DNA from: Candidatus Aenigmatarchaeota archaeon
Lineage (GTDB): Archaea > Aenigmatarchaeota > Aenigmatarchaeia > CG10238-14 > SCSR01
Assembly (NCBI GenBank): GCA_030018055.1
Contig: JASEGN010000011.1
Span: 1 to 17,978, forward strand
Length of the DNA: 17,978 nt
Reading direction: 5' to 3'
Below the pieces are notes generated by a model. That model did not search any database and was not told the DNA's origin. It saw only the letters and a program-made list of their open reading frames with translations. Positions 1 through 7,339 of the stretch are shown here, in pieces. Every line of letters begins with the position of its first letter. Position 1 is the first letter of the stretch. A program made the translations under genes and the position numbers.

Positions 1-170
1 ATCTTGTTTAACAATCCCCTATATGGTTTCACCTGCATGAATTGGCACTACAGTTGCTCTGCCATCAGGATGTTTTAAGAAGACATGACTACCTCTTTGC
101 CTAATAATCACGAACCCAACTTTTGGAGAATCTTTATTAGTTCATTTCCAGAAATAGAGGGAAGCTTCAT
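1..170 (-). pseudogene. hicA: HicA-like mRNA interferase toxin, decayed, cut by window edge
   Basis: Reading the minus strand from ATG at 170-168 gives KLPSISGNELIKILQKLG. After a one-base deletion near 114-117 it continues in another frame as FVIIRQRGSHVFLKHPDGRA and then TVVPIHAGETI, followed by an in-frame TAG at 19-21. This matches the HicA dsRBD-like fold, including the GSHVFLKHPDG segment with the catalytic-type histidine and the VPIHAGE strand. HicA toxins are small (about 60-80 residues) ribosome-independent mRNA interferases. The ATG follows directly on the TAA of the hicB relic, which is the normal tight HicBA-type pair. Frameshift plus nonsense make an active toxin very unlikely. 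A sequencing error could explain one lesion but hardly all of those in both genes. Confidence 0.8.
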
Positions 171-376
171 TTAAATAACTACCATTTGAATTCAAACGAA
201 TCTTTTATTCAGAATTTCTTCCTCACACTCAAGGTACAAGAGAATAGCTTCTTTTGTTCTCTCCATCAATTCATCTAGGTTTTTGCCTGGGTATGGCATC
301 CTGGCAATTCAACTACCTCTGAGATTAAATAACCATCTTCTCCTCTTTCAATAACTACGGTAAACTCTTTGGGCAT
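171..376 (-). pseudogene. hicB: HicB-like antitoxin, decayed by frameshift and nonsense
   Basis: From ATG at 376-374 the minus strand reads MPKEFTVVIERGEDGYLISE and then VVELPGCHTQAKT, followed by TAG. Loss of one base near 278 moves the rest to another frame: LDELMERTKEAILLYLECEE and EILNKRFV, then TGA at 192-194. Reading through that TGA gives IQMVVI and TAA at 171-173, adjacent to the hicA ATG. This is the standard HicB N-terminal partial RNase H-like fold (VVIERGEDGY, ELPGCHTQ, LDELMERTKEAI). HicB neutralises HicA and usually represses its own operon. No C-terminal DNA-binding domain is visible, as in the short HicB class. Both genes of the pair are broken, so the module is dead. Confidence 0.82.
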
Positions 377-526
377 ATTTTATTATAGTTATCATTCATT
401 TAAATAACTTTAAGAGATTTTCAAAGGCTATTTTTAGATTTAGGATAAATAGTTGCTAATTTTCATCATGCTTTATTGTTTATCCATGAGTTATTTCTAA
501 ATTTTTCACTTAGTAAAGATTTAAAA
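377..526. other. A+T-rich gap with no gene seen
   Basis: No open frame, RNA gene or repeat array is apparent between the dead hicB start and the possible kinase remnant. On the minus strand an A+T-rich stretch (TTATTTAAAT, about 30 bases upstream of the hicB ATG) may be the old TATA element of the hicBA operon. Confidence 0.4.
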
Positions 527-661
527 TTACTTTTTAAAATCATTGATTGATACGAGTTTTTGTACATCCTTCGCAACTTCCTCTGCTCTTCTATTACCAT
601 CGATAACCCAATACGATTCGGAAACTTACAAAATTTTTGAAAAATCGTTAACCTCGATAAA
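527..661 (-). pseudogene. Possible thymidylate-kinase-like C-terminal remnant
   Basis: The minus strand downstream of a TAA at 626-628 reads VSESYWVIDGNRRAEEVAKD and VQKLVSINDFKK before TAA at 527-529. The pattern of a hydrophobic strand ending in VIDG/A, then a basic-x-x-EEV helix, is typical of the C-terminus of dTMP kinases. The preceding frame (IFIEVNDFSKIL) is also compatible with that region, but it is bounded by stops and has no start. Nothing recognisable of the P-loop or body of a kinase is nearby, so this is at most a decayed tail. The stretch is short and the call rests on a weak motif. Confidence 0.3.
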
Positions 662-684
662 AATTTAGATTAGCAAAAGAAGCT

Positions 685-1497
685 TTAAAGTTCACTTTTA
701 ATATACTCAACAGCATTTCTAAAGATTTGGACTCCTTGACCTTCCCCTGGAATTGTTTCACCTCTTCTTTTATATATTTCTTTTTCTCTTGTCCAATTTG
801 GATGATTGGTAAATGCGTTATATGCTTCAGGATGTGGCATCAATCCAAAAATTCTTCCACTTGGATCACATATCCCAGCTATATCGTGAAGGGATCCATT
901 AGGATTATAAGGAAATTCTCTGTTTGCCAATTTATCTTCTTTACAATATTGTAAGACAACTTGATTTTCATCAAAAAGTTTTTCAATCACGGATTCCTCA
1001 GCATAAAACTTACCTTCCCCGTGTCTAATTGGCAAATCAATTTTTTTAATATCTTTTGTAAATATGCAAGGTGATTTTTCGTTTATTTTTAGATGAACCC
1101 AGTCATCTCTAAAATTACCGCAATCATTTGAAATCAAAGCCACTTCCCTAGAATCATAATTTCCATCAAAACCAGGCAATAAACCAAAATTAACAAGAGT
1201 TTGAAAACCATTGCAAATACCGATTATTAGTTTACCATCTTTGATAAATTTTTCAATTTCTTCTTTAATGTTGTATTTCAATTTAGAAGCTTCCAAAATA
1301 CCAGCACCATGATCATCACCCCAACTAAAACCACCAATCAAAGCAAGAATGTGATAATCTTCAAGTGATTTATTTCCCCAAAGCAATTCATTTATATGAA
1401 CTCTTTCTGAATCAGCACCAGCAAGTTTAAACGAATAATCCGTTTCATACCCACAATTCAGACCATAACCATCTAATACAAGCGATTTAACTTTCAT
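685..1497 (-). CDS. purQ: FGAM synthase glutaminase subunit, long PurQ type
   Basis: This is the class I glutamine amidotransferase subunit of phosphoribosylformylglycinamidine synthase. It hydrolyses glutamine and passes ammonia to PurL in the fourth step of de novo purine synthesis. Visible motifs are the oxyanion region GGFSWGDD (55-62), the nucleophile elbow GICNGFQ with Cys95, and the His222/Glu224 pair in PHPE. At 270 residues it is longer than the roughly 225-residue PurQ usual in archaea. It carries the C-terminal ..NHPNWTREKE.. extension seen in the glutaminase domain of large single-chain PurL proteins. Its ATG overlaps the purL stop by four bases (ATGA), which indicates translational coupling and stoichiometric production. 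It looks intact. Confidence 0.93.
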   Translation of the reverse strand: MKVKSLVLDGYGLNCGYETDYSFKLAGADSERVHINELLWGNKSLEDYHILALIGGFSWGDDHGAGILEASKLKYNIKEEIEKFIKDGKLIIGICNGFQTLVNFGLLPGFDGNYDSREVALISNDCGNFRDDWVHLKINEKSPCIFTKDIKKIDLPIRHGEGKFYAEESVIEKLFDENQVVLQYCKEDKLANREFPYNPNGSLHDIAGICDPSGRIFGLMPHPEAYNAFTNHPNWTREKEIYKRRGETIPGEGQGVQIFRNAVEYIKSEL

Positions 1498-4400
1498 ATT
1501 AAATCACCAAATGTTTTCTTATAAGCTTGCTTTAAATCATGGATAGATTTGTTGATAATTTCTCTTCCATCAATACCTTTAATTTTAAATTCATTAGTAT
1601 CATTAACATACCCTATTTGGCCATAAGGGTAGTTTGAGAGCAGTTCTTCAAACCTTTCTTTATATTCTGGAGCAATGGTTACAATTACTCTGCCTGCTGA
1701 TTCTGAATAAAGAATCTTATCATTTCTCTTTAGTTTTGTTGGTACTTTGCTTAGATCAACGTCCATTCCTAAATTGCCTGCAAATGCAACTTCAGATAAA
1801 TGTACTCCTAAACCCCCTCTAGATACAGCGTGAGCAGATGCAACAATTTCTTCTTCGATCGCTTTCTGTAAAGCTCTGTACATTGGTAATGACTTATCAA
1901 TATCAACCTTTGGAATATTTAATCCTGTATAACCCAACATATCATAATATTCAGATCCACCAAGTTCATCTTTTGTTTCTCCCAAAACGTAAACCAAATC
2001 TCCGGGCATTTTAGCATCCATGGTAATACATTTACTAACATCATCAATAACACTATTTGCTGTAAATTGAATGGTTGGTGGTCCAGAAACTTTATGGATC
2101 TCACCATACTTGCCTTTCAGGTTTCCATCAATGTACATACTATCCTTTCCAGAAAGCAGTGGTATACCAAACAATTCACAATATTTTTTTAGAGCCAAGT
2201 TTGACCTTACCAGTTGGGCAGCTTTATATTTTCCATCTGGATTTGTTTCAGGGTCATATTGTATATTTGGCCAGCAGAAATTATCCACACCTCCTATATG
2301 ATCCAAGTTCCCACCAATAGCTATTAATCTTCTAACAGCCTCATCAATCACGTAAGCAGTCATATGATAGGTATCTATTTCGCTGAAGAATGGGTTAACA
2401 ACTTGAGTGACAGCAAATCCTTTTTGGGATTCGAGAATAGGTTTGATTACAACAGCATCAGAATGAACATCCCTATCAACACCAACCATTGGCTTAATTA
2501 CACTACCTCCTTGCACCTCATGGTCGTACTGTCTTGCAACCCATTCTTTACTACATACATTTGGTCTTGAGAGCATATCTTCAAGCACTGAATTATAGTC
2601 TTCAGGTTCTTTTAATACAGGTTCAGTTAAACCTCTTAATTCAGGTGGTATCCATTCTGCTTCAAATTCCCACTGAGGAAAGTTGCTTTTTAAGAGATTT
2701 AGGTCAACATGCATTATTGGTTTGCCTTTATATCTGATGTGAATTTTACCAGTATCTTTATACGTTCCGATGACAGTTGCTTCAACATCATGTTTTTTTG
2801 CCAATGACATGAACTCATCATGATTTTCAGGGGATATCGCTAGGGTCATTCTTTCCTGAGATTCTGAAATCCAAATTTCCCAAGGATTTAATCCAGGATA
2901 TTTTAAAGGTACTCTTTCTAAGTCAACCTCAACTCCACCGTACTTACCACAATATCTACAAGATTCTCCTACGGAAGATGAAAGCCCGCCACCCCCATTA
3001 TCGGTGATAAACTCAATCAAGTCTTTATCCCTTGCCTCAAGAATTAACCCTTCCATTTTTTTCTGCCCATAAGGAAATCCAATTTGTACATGTCCAGCTG
3101 GTGTATGTTCACTGTATTCTTCAGAAGCAGCTGTTGCACCATGAATACCATCTTTACCAACTCTTCCACCAACCATTATACACAAATCACCATCGTTAAT
3201 ATGTTTTTCATAGGTCGGTTTATCATTTATCTTCGCAGGCATTATTCCAACAGAGCCAACAAAAATATTACATTTTCCAAGATATCCAGGATGAAAGAAT
3301 ACATTTCCAAAAGGGGTTGGAACACCACTTTTATTTGCACCATCCCTAATTCCTTCAATTACCCCATCCAACAATCTTCTTGGGTGAAGTCTTGGTTTCA
3401 AATCACCATCATAATCTCTAGGTCCAACACCAAACCCGTAAAGTCCTAAAACTATTTTCGACCCTTTGCCAGCTCCGAGCTTGTCTCTAAATTCTCCAAC
3501 ATTGCCTGTTATAGCTCCACCATAGGGTTCTATATTCGAAGGGGAGTTATGAGTTTCAGCAGAGATAGAATAGTTATAATTTTCATCAAATTTTGCAATT
3601 CCTGCATTATCCCACAGTACTGAAAGCACCCAATCTTTTTTATCTTTTAACTTTAAAGTAGGGTTTTTGATACATTCTTCAAATAAATTTTCAATCACGA
3701 TTTCTTCTCCTGTAGATAAGTCTTTGTAGTAAAATTTTCCATTAAAGGTGTTATGATTACAATGGTCACTTCTTGCCTGAGCTATGTATTCTAGCTCTAT
3801 GTCCGTTGGCTCAAATAATCCAAATTCAGCACGCTCTTTTTGGATTTCAGATCTTAAAAAATATTCTCTAATTGTCGGAATATCTTTAGGATTAAGTGCT
3901 AAGTTTCTTTCCTTACTCAATCTTGCTAGCTCTTCATCACTTCCTATAGAAAAGGTATTAACACTTGGTTCATAATCTAAAATTACTCTTGGGCTTGGGA
4001 CTTCAAAACCTGATTTTTTCCATTCATCTTTAGAAATCACTTTCCATCTTTGTATGATATCATTACCAAGCATTTCTTCTGCGATTCTATATCCATCTGG
4101 TTTAGTCAAATCTCCTTTGAATAAATAAATTTTAGAAGTATAGACAGCCTCATCTTTACCAAATCCTGTTTTAAGCATATCCTTAATTGCTTCAACAGCA
4201 GTATGACCTGCAGGATCCATTACTCCTGGTTTATAACCAACCCAAACTGCATAATTCCAATCAAGATTATTTGCTAAAGGATCATTGATGCTAGAAATCT
4301 GTGTAACAGGATTAGTAAAAATCTTTATTCTAAGAGCTTCTAAATCATCACCCTTTAGCTTCTCAGATTCAACAGTCTTTACATCAATTATTCTAACCTT

Positions 4401-4505
4401 TTCAACCTTAAGATTAAAATACTCTTTCACTTTTCGTTTAACTTTTTCTCCCTCAGGATCTGGTAGCGTAGATTTTAATGTTATTTCCAATTGATTTTTG
4501 ACCAT
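1494..4505 (-). CDS. purL: FGAM synthase, PurL with fused PurS-like N-terminus
   Basis: This enzyme converts FGAR plus ATP and ammonia to FGAM. At 1003 residues it is far longer than the roughly 720-residue small PurL of most archaea. Residues 1 to about 165 contain PurS-like ferredoxin-fold sequence (ITLKSTLPDPEGEKVKRKV; later GVMDPAGHTAVEAIKDML). A linker with ARSDHCNHNTF follows (244-254). The synthetase body contains the catalytic AETHNSPSNIEPYGGA segment (316-331), a GDGG-like DNGGGGLSSSVGE stretch, and the second half with GGVDNFCWPN and LLSGKDSM. The chain ends where large PurL proteins would continue into the glutaminase, here supplied separately by purQ. Nothing is missing, so this is a large-type PurL split before the glutaminase domain. 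A 47-base A+T-rich leader with a palindrome precedes it. Confidence 0.93.
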   Translation of the reverse strand: MVKNQLEITLKSTLPDPEGEKVKRKVKEYFNLKVEKVRIIDVKTVESEKLKGDDLEALRIKIFTNPVTQISSINDPLANNLDWNYAVWVGYKPGVMDPAGHTAVEAIKDMLKTGFGKDEAVYTSKIYLFKGDLTKPDGYRIAEEMLGNDIIQRWKVISKDEWKKSGFEVPSPRVILDYEPSVNTFSIGSDEELARLSKERNLALNPKDIPTIREYFLRSEIQKERAEFGLFEPTDIELEYIAQARSDHCNHNTFNGKFYYKDLSTGEEIVIENLFEECIKNPTLKLKDKKDWVLSVLWDNAGIAKFDENYNYSISAETHNSPSNIEPYGGAITGNVGEFRDKLGAGKGSKIVLGLYGFGVGPRDYDGDLKPRLHPRRLLDGVIEGIRDGANKSGVPTPFGNVFFHPGYLGKCNIFVGSVGIMPAKINDKPTYEKHINDGDLCIMVGGRVGKDGIHGATAASEEYSEHTPAGHVQIGFPYGQKKMEGLILEARDKDLIEFITDNGGGGLSSSVGESCRYCGKYGGVEVDLERVPLKYPGLNPWEIWISESQERMTLAISPENHDEFMSLAKKHDVEATVIGTYKDTGKIHIRYKGKPIMHVDLNLLKSNFPQWEFEAEWIPPELRGLTEPVLKEPEDYNSVLEDMLSRPNVCSKEWVARQYDHEVQGGSVIKPMVGVDRDVHSDAVVIKPILESQKGFAVTQVVNPFFSEIDTYHMTAYVIDEAVRRLIAIGGNLDHIGGVDNFCWPNIQYDPETNPDGKYKAAQLVRSNLALKKYCELFGIPLLSGKDSMYIDGNLKGKYGEIHKVSGPPTIQFTANSVIDDVSKCITMDAKMPGDLVYVLGETKDELGGSEYYDMLGYTGLNIPKVDIDKSLPMYRALQKAIEEEIVASAHAVSRGGLGVHLSEVAFAGNLGMDVDLSKVPTKLKRNDKILYSESAGRVIVTIAPEYKERFEELLSNYPYGQIGYVNDTNEFKIKGIDGREIINKSIHDLKQAYKKTFGDLI

Positions 4506-4524
4506 CTTATTACCTGTAATTTCT

Positions 4525-4552
4525 AATTAAAAGTAAACTTTAAGTTTTAATT
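4525..4552. promoter_or_regulatory. Nested palindrome in the purL promoter region
   Basis: AAACTT-T-AAGTTT (4535-4547) is a perfect 6-bp inverted repeat. It lies inside a larger one with arms AATTAAAA (4525-4532) and TTTTAATT (4545-4552). Its centre is about 36 bases upstream of the purL ATG, where an archaeal TATA/BRE element would sit, so a regulator bound here could block or recruit the basal factors. It also lies just past the stop of the upstream gene, so a role in transcript ending is possible. In DNA this A+T-rich, chance palindromes are common. Confidence 0.3.
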
Positions 4553-5161
4553 TTATTTAAATTCTTTTCTCAATTTAAAAACAATGCTAAACCGTTGAAT
4601 CGCAGAGGTATTTGCTAATACTGCAGTTAATGCTATCAAATAAACTGAATGAATTTTTGAGAAGCCAGCGACCAAAATTATCACAAGCATCAAGATAAGT
4701 CTTTCTCCCCTTTCTAGGATTCCACCTCTTACCTCCATTTTAACTAGCTTCTTCTCCATTGCAGCTGCCTTTGAATATGTGGTTAAAAAGCCACCAAATA
4801 AGAGGAGAAATAGCCAAGCTTCAATTGGCAAAATAAAATCCGGTAAGTTGGAAAAAAGAAGACCAAAAATTATGAGAAACTCTACATACCTATCAACTAT
4901 AGTATCAATGTAAGCTCCGAATTTTGATACTCTTTTCATTACTCTTGCCACTGCACCATCTATTATGTCAATAAAACCTGCGCAAAAAAAGAAGATAGCA
5001 GCAAAAAAGAATTGCTCTTCAATTAGAAAATAAAAAGAAATTATACCTGGCAAAATACTTAGTAATGTCCACTGGTTTGGTGAAAGTTCTAGTTTGCTGA
5101 ATGTTCTACCAATTTTTACGGATAGATTTTCAAATTTCTGTCTATATGCATATAGAGTCAC
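4553..5161 (-). CDS. Archaetidylinositol phosphate synthase (CDP-alcohol phosphatidyltransferase)
   Basis: This is an integral membrane enzyme of the CDP-alcohol phosphatidyltransferase family, 202 residues with about six hydrophobic segments. The family signature is complete: D65-x2-D68-G69-x2-A72-R73-x8-G82-x3-D86-x3-D90 (DIIDGAVAR ... GAYIDTIVD). These residues bind the metals and the CDP moiety. Substrate choice is inferred from context: the upstream gene makes inositol 1-phosphate and overlaps this one by four bases (ATGA). The likely reaction is therefore CDP-archaeol plus inositol 1-phosphate giving archaetidylinositol phosphate, as shown for archaeal homologues. A serine or glycerol-phosphate acceptor cannot be excluded from sequence alone. 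A separate phosphatase would be needed to finish archaetidylinositol. Confidence 0.85.
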   Translation of the reverse strand: MTLYAYRQKFENLSVKIGRTFSKLELSPNQWTLLSILPGIISFYFLIEEQFFFAAIFFFCAGFIDIIDGAVARVMKRVSKFGAYIDTIVDRYVEFLIIFGLLFSNLPDFILPIEAWLFLLLFGGFLTTYSKAAAMEKKLVKMEVRGGILERGERLILMLVIILVAGFSKIHSVYLIALTAVLANTSAIQRFSIVFKLRKEFK

Positions 5162-6249
5162 CTTTCTCTTTTCCCTCCGATAAATTCTTCTACCATTTCT
5201 CTTGCAATAGAATCAGAAAATTGTTTTGGTGGTCTTTTCATGAAATAAGCTGATGGTGAAATAAGTGGACCACCTATGCCACGATCCATGGCTAACTTAC
5301 AACATCTGATTGCATCTATCGCTATGCCCGCTGAATTCGCCTTATCATCAACATCTAATCTTAACTCCATGTTAAATGGTACGTTTGCAAATTGTCTTCC
5401 TTCAATTCTTATGAATGCGAGCTTTCTATTTCCTAAAAATGGGATGAAGTCGCTTGGTCCAACGTAAATATTTTTAGAATTAAGATTTTCTTTCAATTGA
5501 CTGGTTACCGCCTCAGTTTTACTAATTTTTTTACTTTCCAATCTTTTCCTCTCTAACATGGAACAAAAATCTGTATTTCCCCCGACGTTTATTTGATAAG
5601 TTCTGTCTATAGTACAACCCCTATCGCTACATAACTTTGTTAAAACTCTGTGAACAATTGTGGCACCTACCTGACTTTTTATATCATCGCCAACAACTGG
5701 AATTCTAGCATCAACAAATCTTTGTTGCCATGTTTTATCACTCACTATAAAAACTGGTATGCAATTTATAAATCCACAATTAGTTTTTATTGCAATGTTT
5801 GCCCAAAATTTTGTTGCCTTCTCGCTGCCTACAGGTAAATAATTAATAAGAATTTCAGTTTTACTCTCTTTTATCTCCTCTATTATTTCATCTTCTAATT
5901 CCGAAATGTCTTTGCTTTGCTGGATAGGGTCTATCATATTTTCCACATAGATTCCAACACCATCTAAGACTGGACTTTCTTTAACTACACAATTACATCC
6001 TTCCACACTTTTAACCCAATCCACCATGTTCGGCTGTTTGTAAATAGCTTCAGCCAACGATGTACCAACTTTGTTTTTTCCCACATCAAAGGCACTTACA
6101 AATTCTACATCATCAAAGGAATAATCACCAATTTTCTCGTGCATTAGGCCAATCGGAATTTCCTTTGAGTTCCTATAGTACTGAATTCCTTGAATTAGAC
6201 CAGATGCACAATTTCCAACACCTATGAGACCCACTCTTATTTTACTCAT
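5158..6249 (-). CDS. ino1: myo-Inositol-1-phosphate synthase
   Basis: This enzyme isomerises glucose 6-phosphate to L-myo-inositol 1-phosphate by an NAD-dependent internal oxidation-reduction and aldol cyclisation. At 363 residues it is the short form shared by archaea and actinobacteria. The N-terminal Rossmann fold has GLIGVGNCASG (7-17). Further family segments are NYLPVGSE (136-143), GDDIKSQVGAT (187-197), NVGGNTDF (221-228) and the lysine-rich stretch with K240, K241 and K244 that supplies catalytic lysines. Coupling to the CDP-alcohol transferase by an ATGA overlap suggests the product goes mainly to inositol phospholipid headgroups. Compatible-solute use (di-inositol phosphate, known in some hyperthermophiles) would need other genes that are not present here. 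Confidence 0.93.
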   Translation of the reverse strand: MSKIRVGLIGVGNCASGLIQGIQYYRNSKEIPIGLMHEKIGDYSFDDVEFVSAFDVGKNKVGTSLAEAIYKQPNMVDWVKSVEGCNCVVKESPVLDGVGIYVENMIDPIQQSKDISELEDEIIEEIKESKTEILINYLPVGSEKATKFWANIAIKTNCGFINCIPVFIVSDKTWQQRFVDARIPVVGDDIKSQVGATIVHRVLTKLCSDRGCTIDRTYQINVGGNTDFCSMLERKRLESKKISKTEAVTSQLKENLNSKNIYVGPSDFIPFLGNRKLAFIRIEGRQFANVPFNMELRLDVDDKANSAGIAIDAIRCCKLAMDRGIGGPLISPSAYFMKRPPKQFSDSIAREMVEEFIGGKRER

Positions 6250-6274
6250 TTTTACTATTCTATATTATAAACTA

Positions 6275-6290
6275 GTATTTATATATTTTA
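6275..6290. promoter_or_regulatory. Shared A+T-rich TATA element between ino1 and the PadR-like gene
   Basis: The 59-base spacer between the divergent start codons contains GTATTTATATATTTTA. On the minus strand it reads as AAATATATAAATA, 28-39 bases before the ino1 ATG. On the plus strand it reads as TTTATATATTTT, 21-32 bases before the regulator ATG. One near-symmetric TATA element could therefore serve both directions, giving short-leadered or leaderless transcripts. A regulator binding here would affect both genes. Confidence 0.5.
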
Positions 6291-6308
6291 CGGTATGAAA
6301 TAGTAATA

Positions 6309-6632
6309 ATGCGTGCGCCATTTGAAAGGTTCAAAAAGAGTGTAACAAAAGACAACTTATGGATTTATATATTGACACTCTTGAAAGAAAAAGAAATGTA
6401 CCCTTATGAAATTAAAAGGAAAATAGAGGAGAGATTTGGATTCAAACCTGGCAATGTTACAGCATATGTTGTCTTCAATAAATTAAAATTCGGAGGTTAC
6501 ATTGAAGTGAGCAAAATAAAAAAATTACAGGGTCCAGAAAGAACATATTATAAAATTACAAAAAAGGGCAAGGAAGAATTGAAGCAGGCGATAAAATTTT
6601 ATGAAGAATGGATTAAAGTTTTAAAGACCTAA
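6309..6632 (+). CDS. PadR-like winged-helix transcriptional regulator
   Basis: This is a small (107-residue), highly basic protein with a winged-helix fold. A first helix region (TKDNLWIYILTLLKEKEMYP) leads to YPYEIKRKIEERFGFKPGNV, a recognition segment TAYVVFNKLKFGGYIEV, a wing with the GPERTYYKITKKGKEEL pattern, and a short C-terminal helix. The Y-K-I-T-x-K-G-x-E-E-L motif after the wing is characteristic of PadR regulators and their archaeal relatives. It is transcribed away from ino1 with only 59 bases between start codons, so autoregulation and control of the inositol-lipid genes is the obvious hypothesis. No ligand-binding domain is visible. The upstream ATG at 6295 is followed at once by TAG, so 6309 is the start. 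Confidence 0.8.
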   Translation: MRAPFERFKKSVTKDNLWIYILTLLKEKEMYPYEIKRKIEERFGFKPGNVTAYVVFNKLKFGGYIEVSKIKKLQGPERTYYKITKKGKEELKQAIKFYEEWIKVLKT

Positions 6633-6663
6633 ATAAACCAAAAACGTGTAACTTATCATTTAC

Positions 6664-7335
6664 TCATTTTGGTATCATTATTTTATGAGCTGAAAGCAAA
6701 CAAATACCAAATCTTTTAATTTTTTCAAGAGTTAAAGAACTTAAAGAAAGAATATTCCCACCTACATCAACTCTTCCCTTTCTTATATCCTCTAAAACTT
6801 CACCATTGCAAATTGTATATACACATCCAACATATTCTCTTAAGTGAGCATCACTACCAGCTATTCCAGGTAATTTCATTCTCTTAGCGAACATCCATGC
6901 TTTTAAGTTACTAACTCTCGAGTCCCCACCGTTCAAAGTTTCAATTGCATTGAATCTAATTGGCTCATTGAATCCTTCTCTCCAAAATTTTCTAAATTTT
7001 CTAAATGGATGTGCAATCACAGATACTCCACCAAACTCATCGATTTTTTCAACAGTTTCAATCCTAGACAAATTTTTAACATTCTTCCAACTACTAATAC
7101 CTAAAGCTAATATATGCAGCCCTTCCGATTTAATCTCACAACCAGGAATAACTTTAAAATTAGGATATTTTTCCCTTGCAAATTTCATCGCCTTTAAACC
7201 TCCCTTCACTGTATTATGATCTGTGATCGCAACACCATCCAATCCTCTTTTTACTGCTATCTTTACAATATCCTCAGGTGTTGAAAATGCATCATAGAGA
7301 GAGTAAATGGAATGAACGTGTAAGTCAAATTTTAT
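6664..7335 (-). CDS. PHP-domain metal-dependent phosphoesterase, apparent ATA start
   Basis: This is a single PHP domain with the full set of expected metal ligands, numbering from ATA at 7335-7333: H6 and H8 (DLHVHS), D15, H40 (TDHN), E67, H74, H109 (IAHP), E132, D162 and H164 (SDAH). Such proteins hydrolyse phosphoester bonds, for example in nucleotides or sugar phosphates. The actual substrate is unknown. The first conventional in-frame start is TTG at 7242, but starting there removes the HxH pair, so translation must begin earlier. No ATG, GTG or TTG exists in frame between the preceding in-frame stop and 7242. The natural place is ATA AAA TTT GAC at 7335, with GGTGAT just upstream, four bases after the carS stop. 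The cause is ATG-to-ATA loss, real ATA initiation or a base error. Total 223 residues. Confidence 0.75.
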   Translation of the reverse strand: MKFDLHVHSIYSLYDAFSTPEDIVKIAVKRGLDGVAITDHNTVKGGLKAMKFAREKYPNFKVIPGCEIKSEGLHILALGISSWKNVKNLSRIETVEKIDEFGGVSVIAHPFRKFRKFWREGFNEPIRFNAIETLNGGDSRVSNLKAWMFAKRMKLPGIAGSDAHLREYVGCVYTICNGEVLEDIRKGRVDVGGNILSLSSLTLEKIKRFGICLLSAHKIMIPK

Positions 7336-7339
7336 TCTA

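Noticed and set aside
3084..3449. 121-residue open frame on the plus strand inside purL
   Set aside because: It is antisense to a strongly conserved PurL body. The composition is low-complexity and no family is recognisable.
6664..7242. PHP protein starting at TTG 7242
   Set aside because: This start deletes the conserved HxH metal ligands, whose codons are in frame directly upstream.
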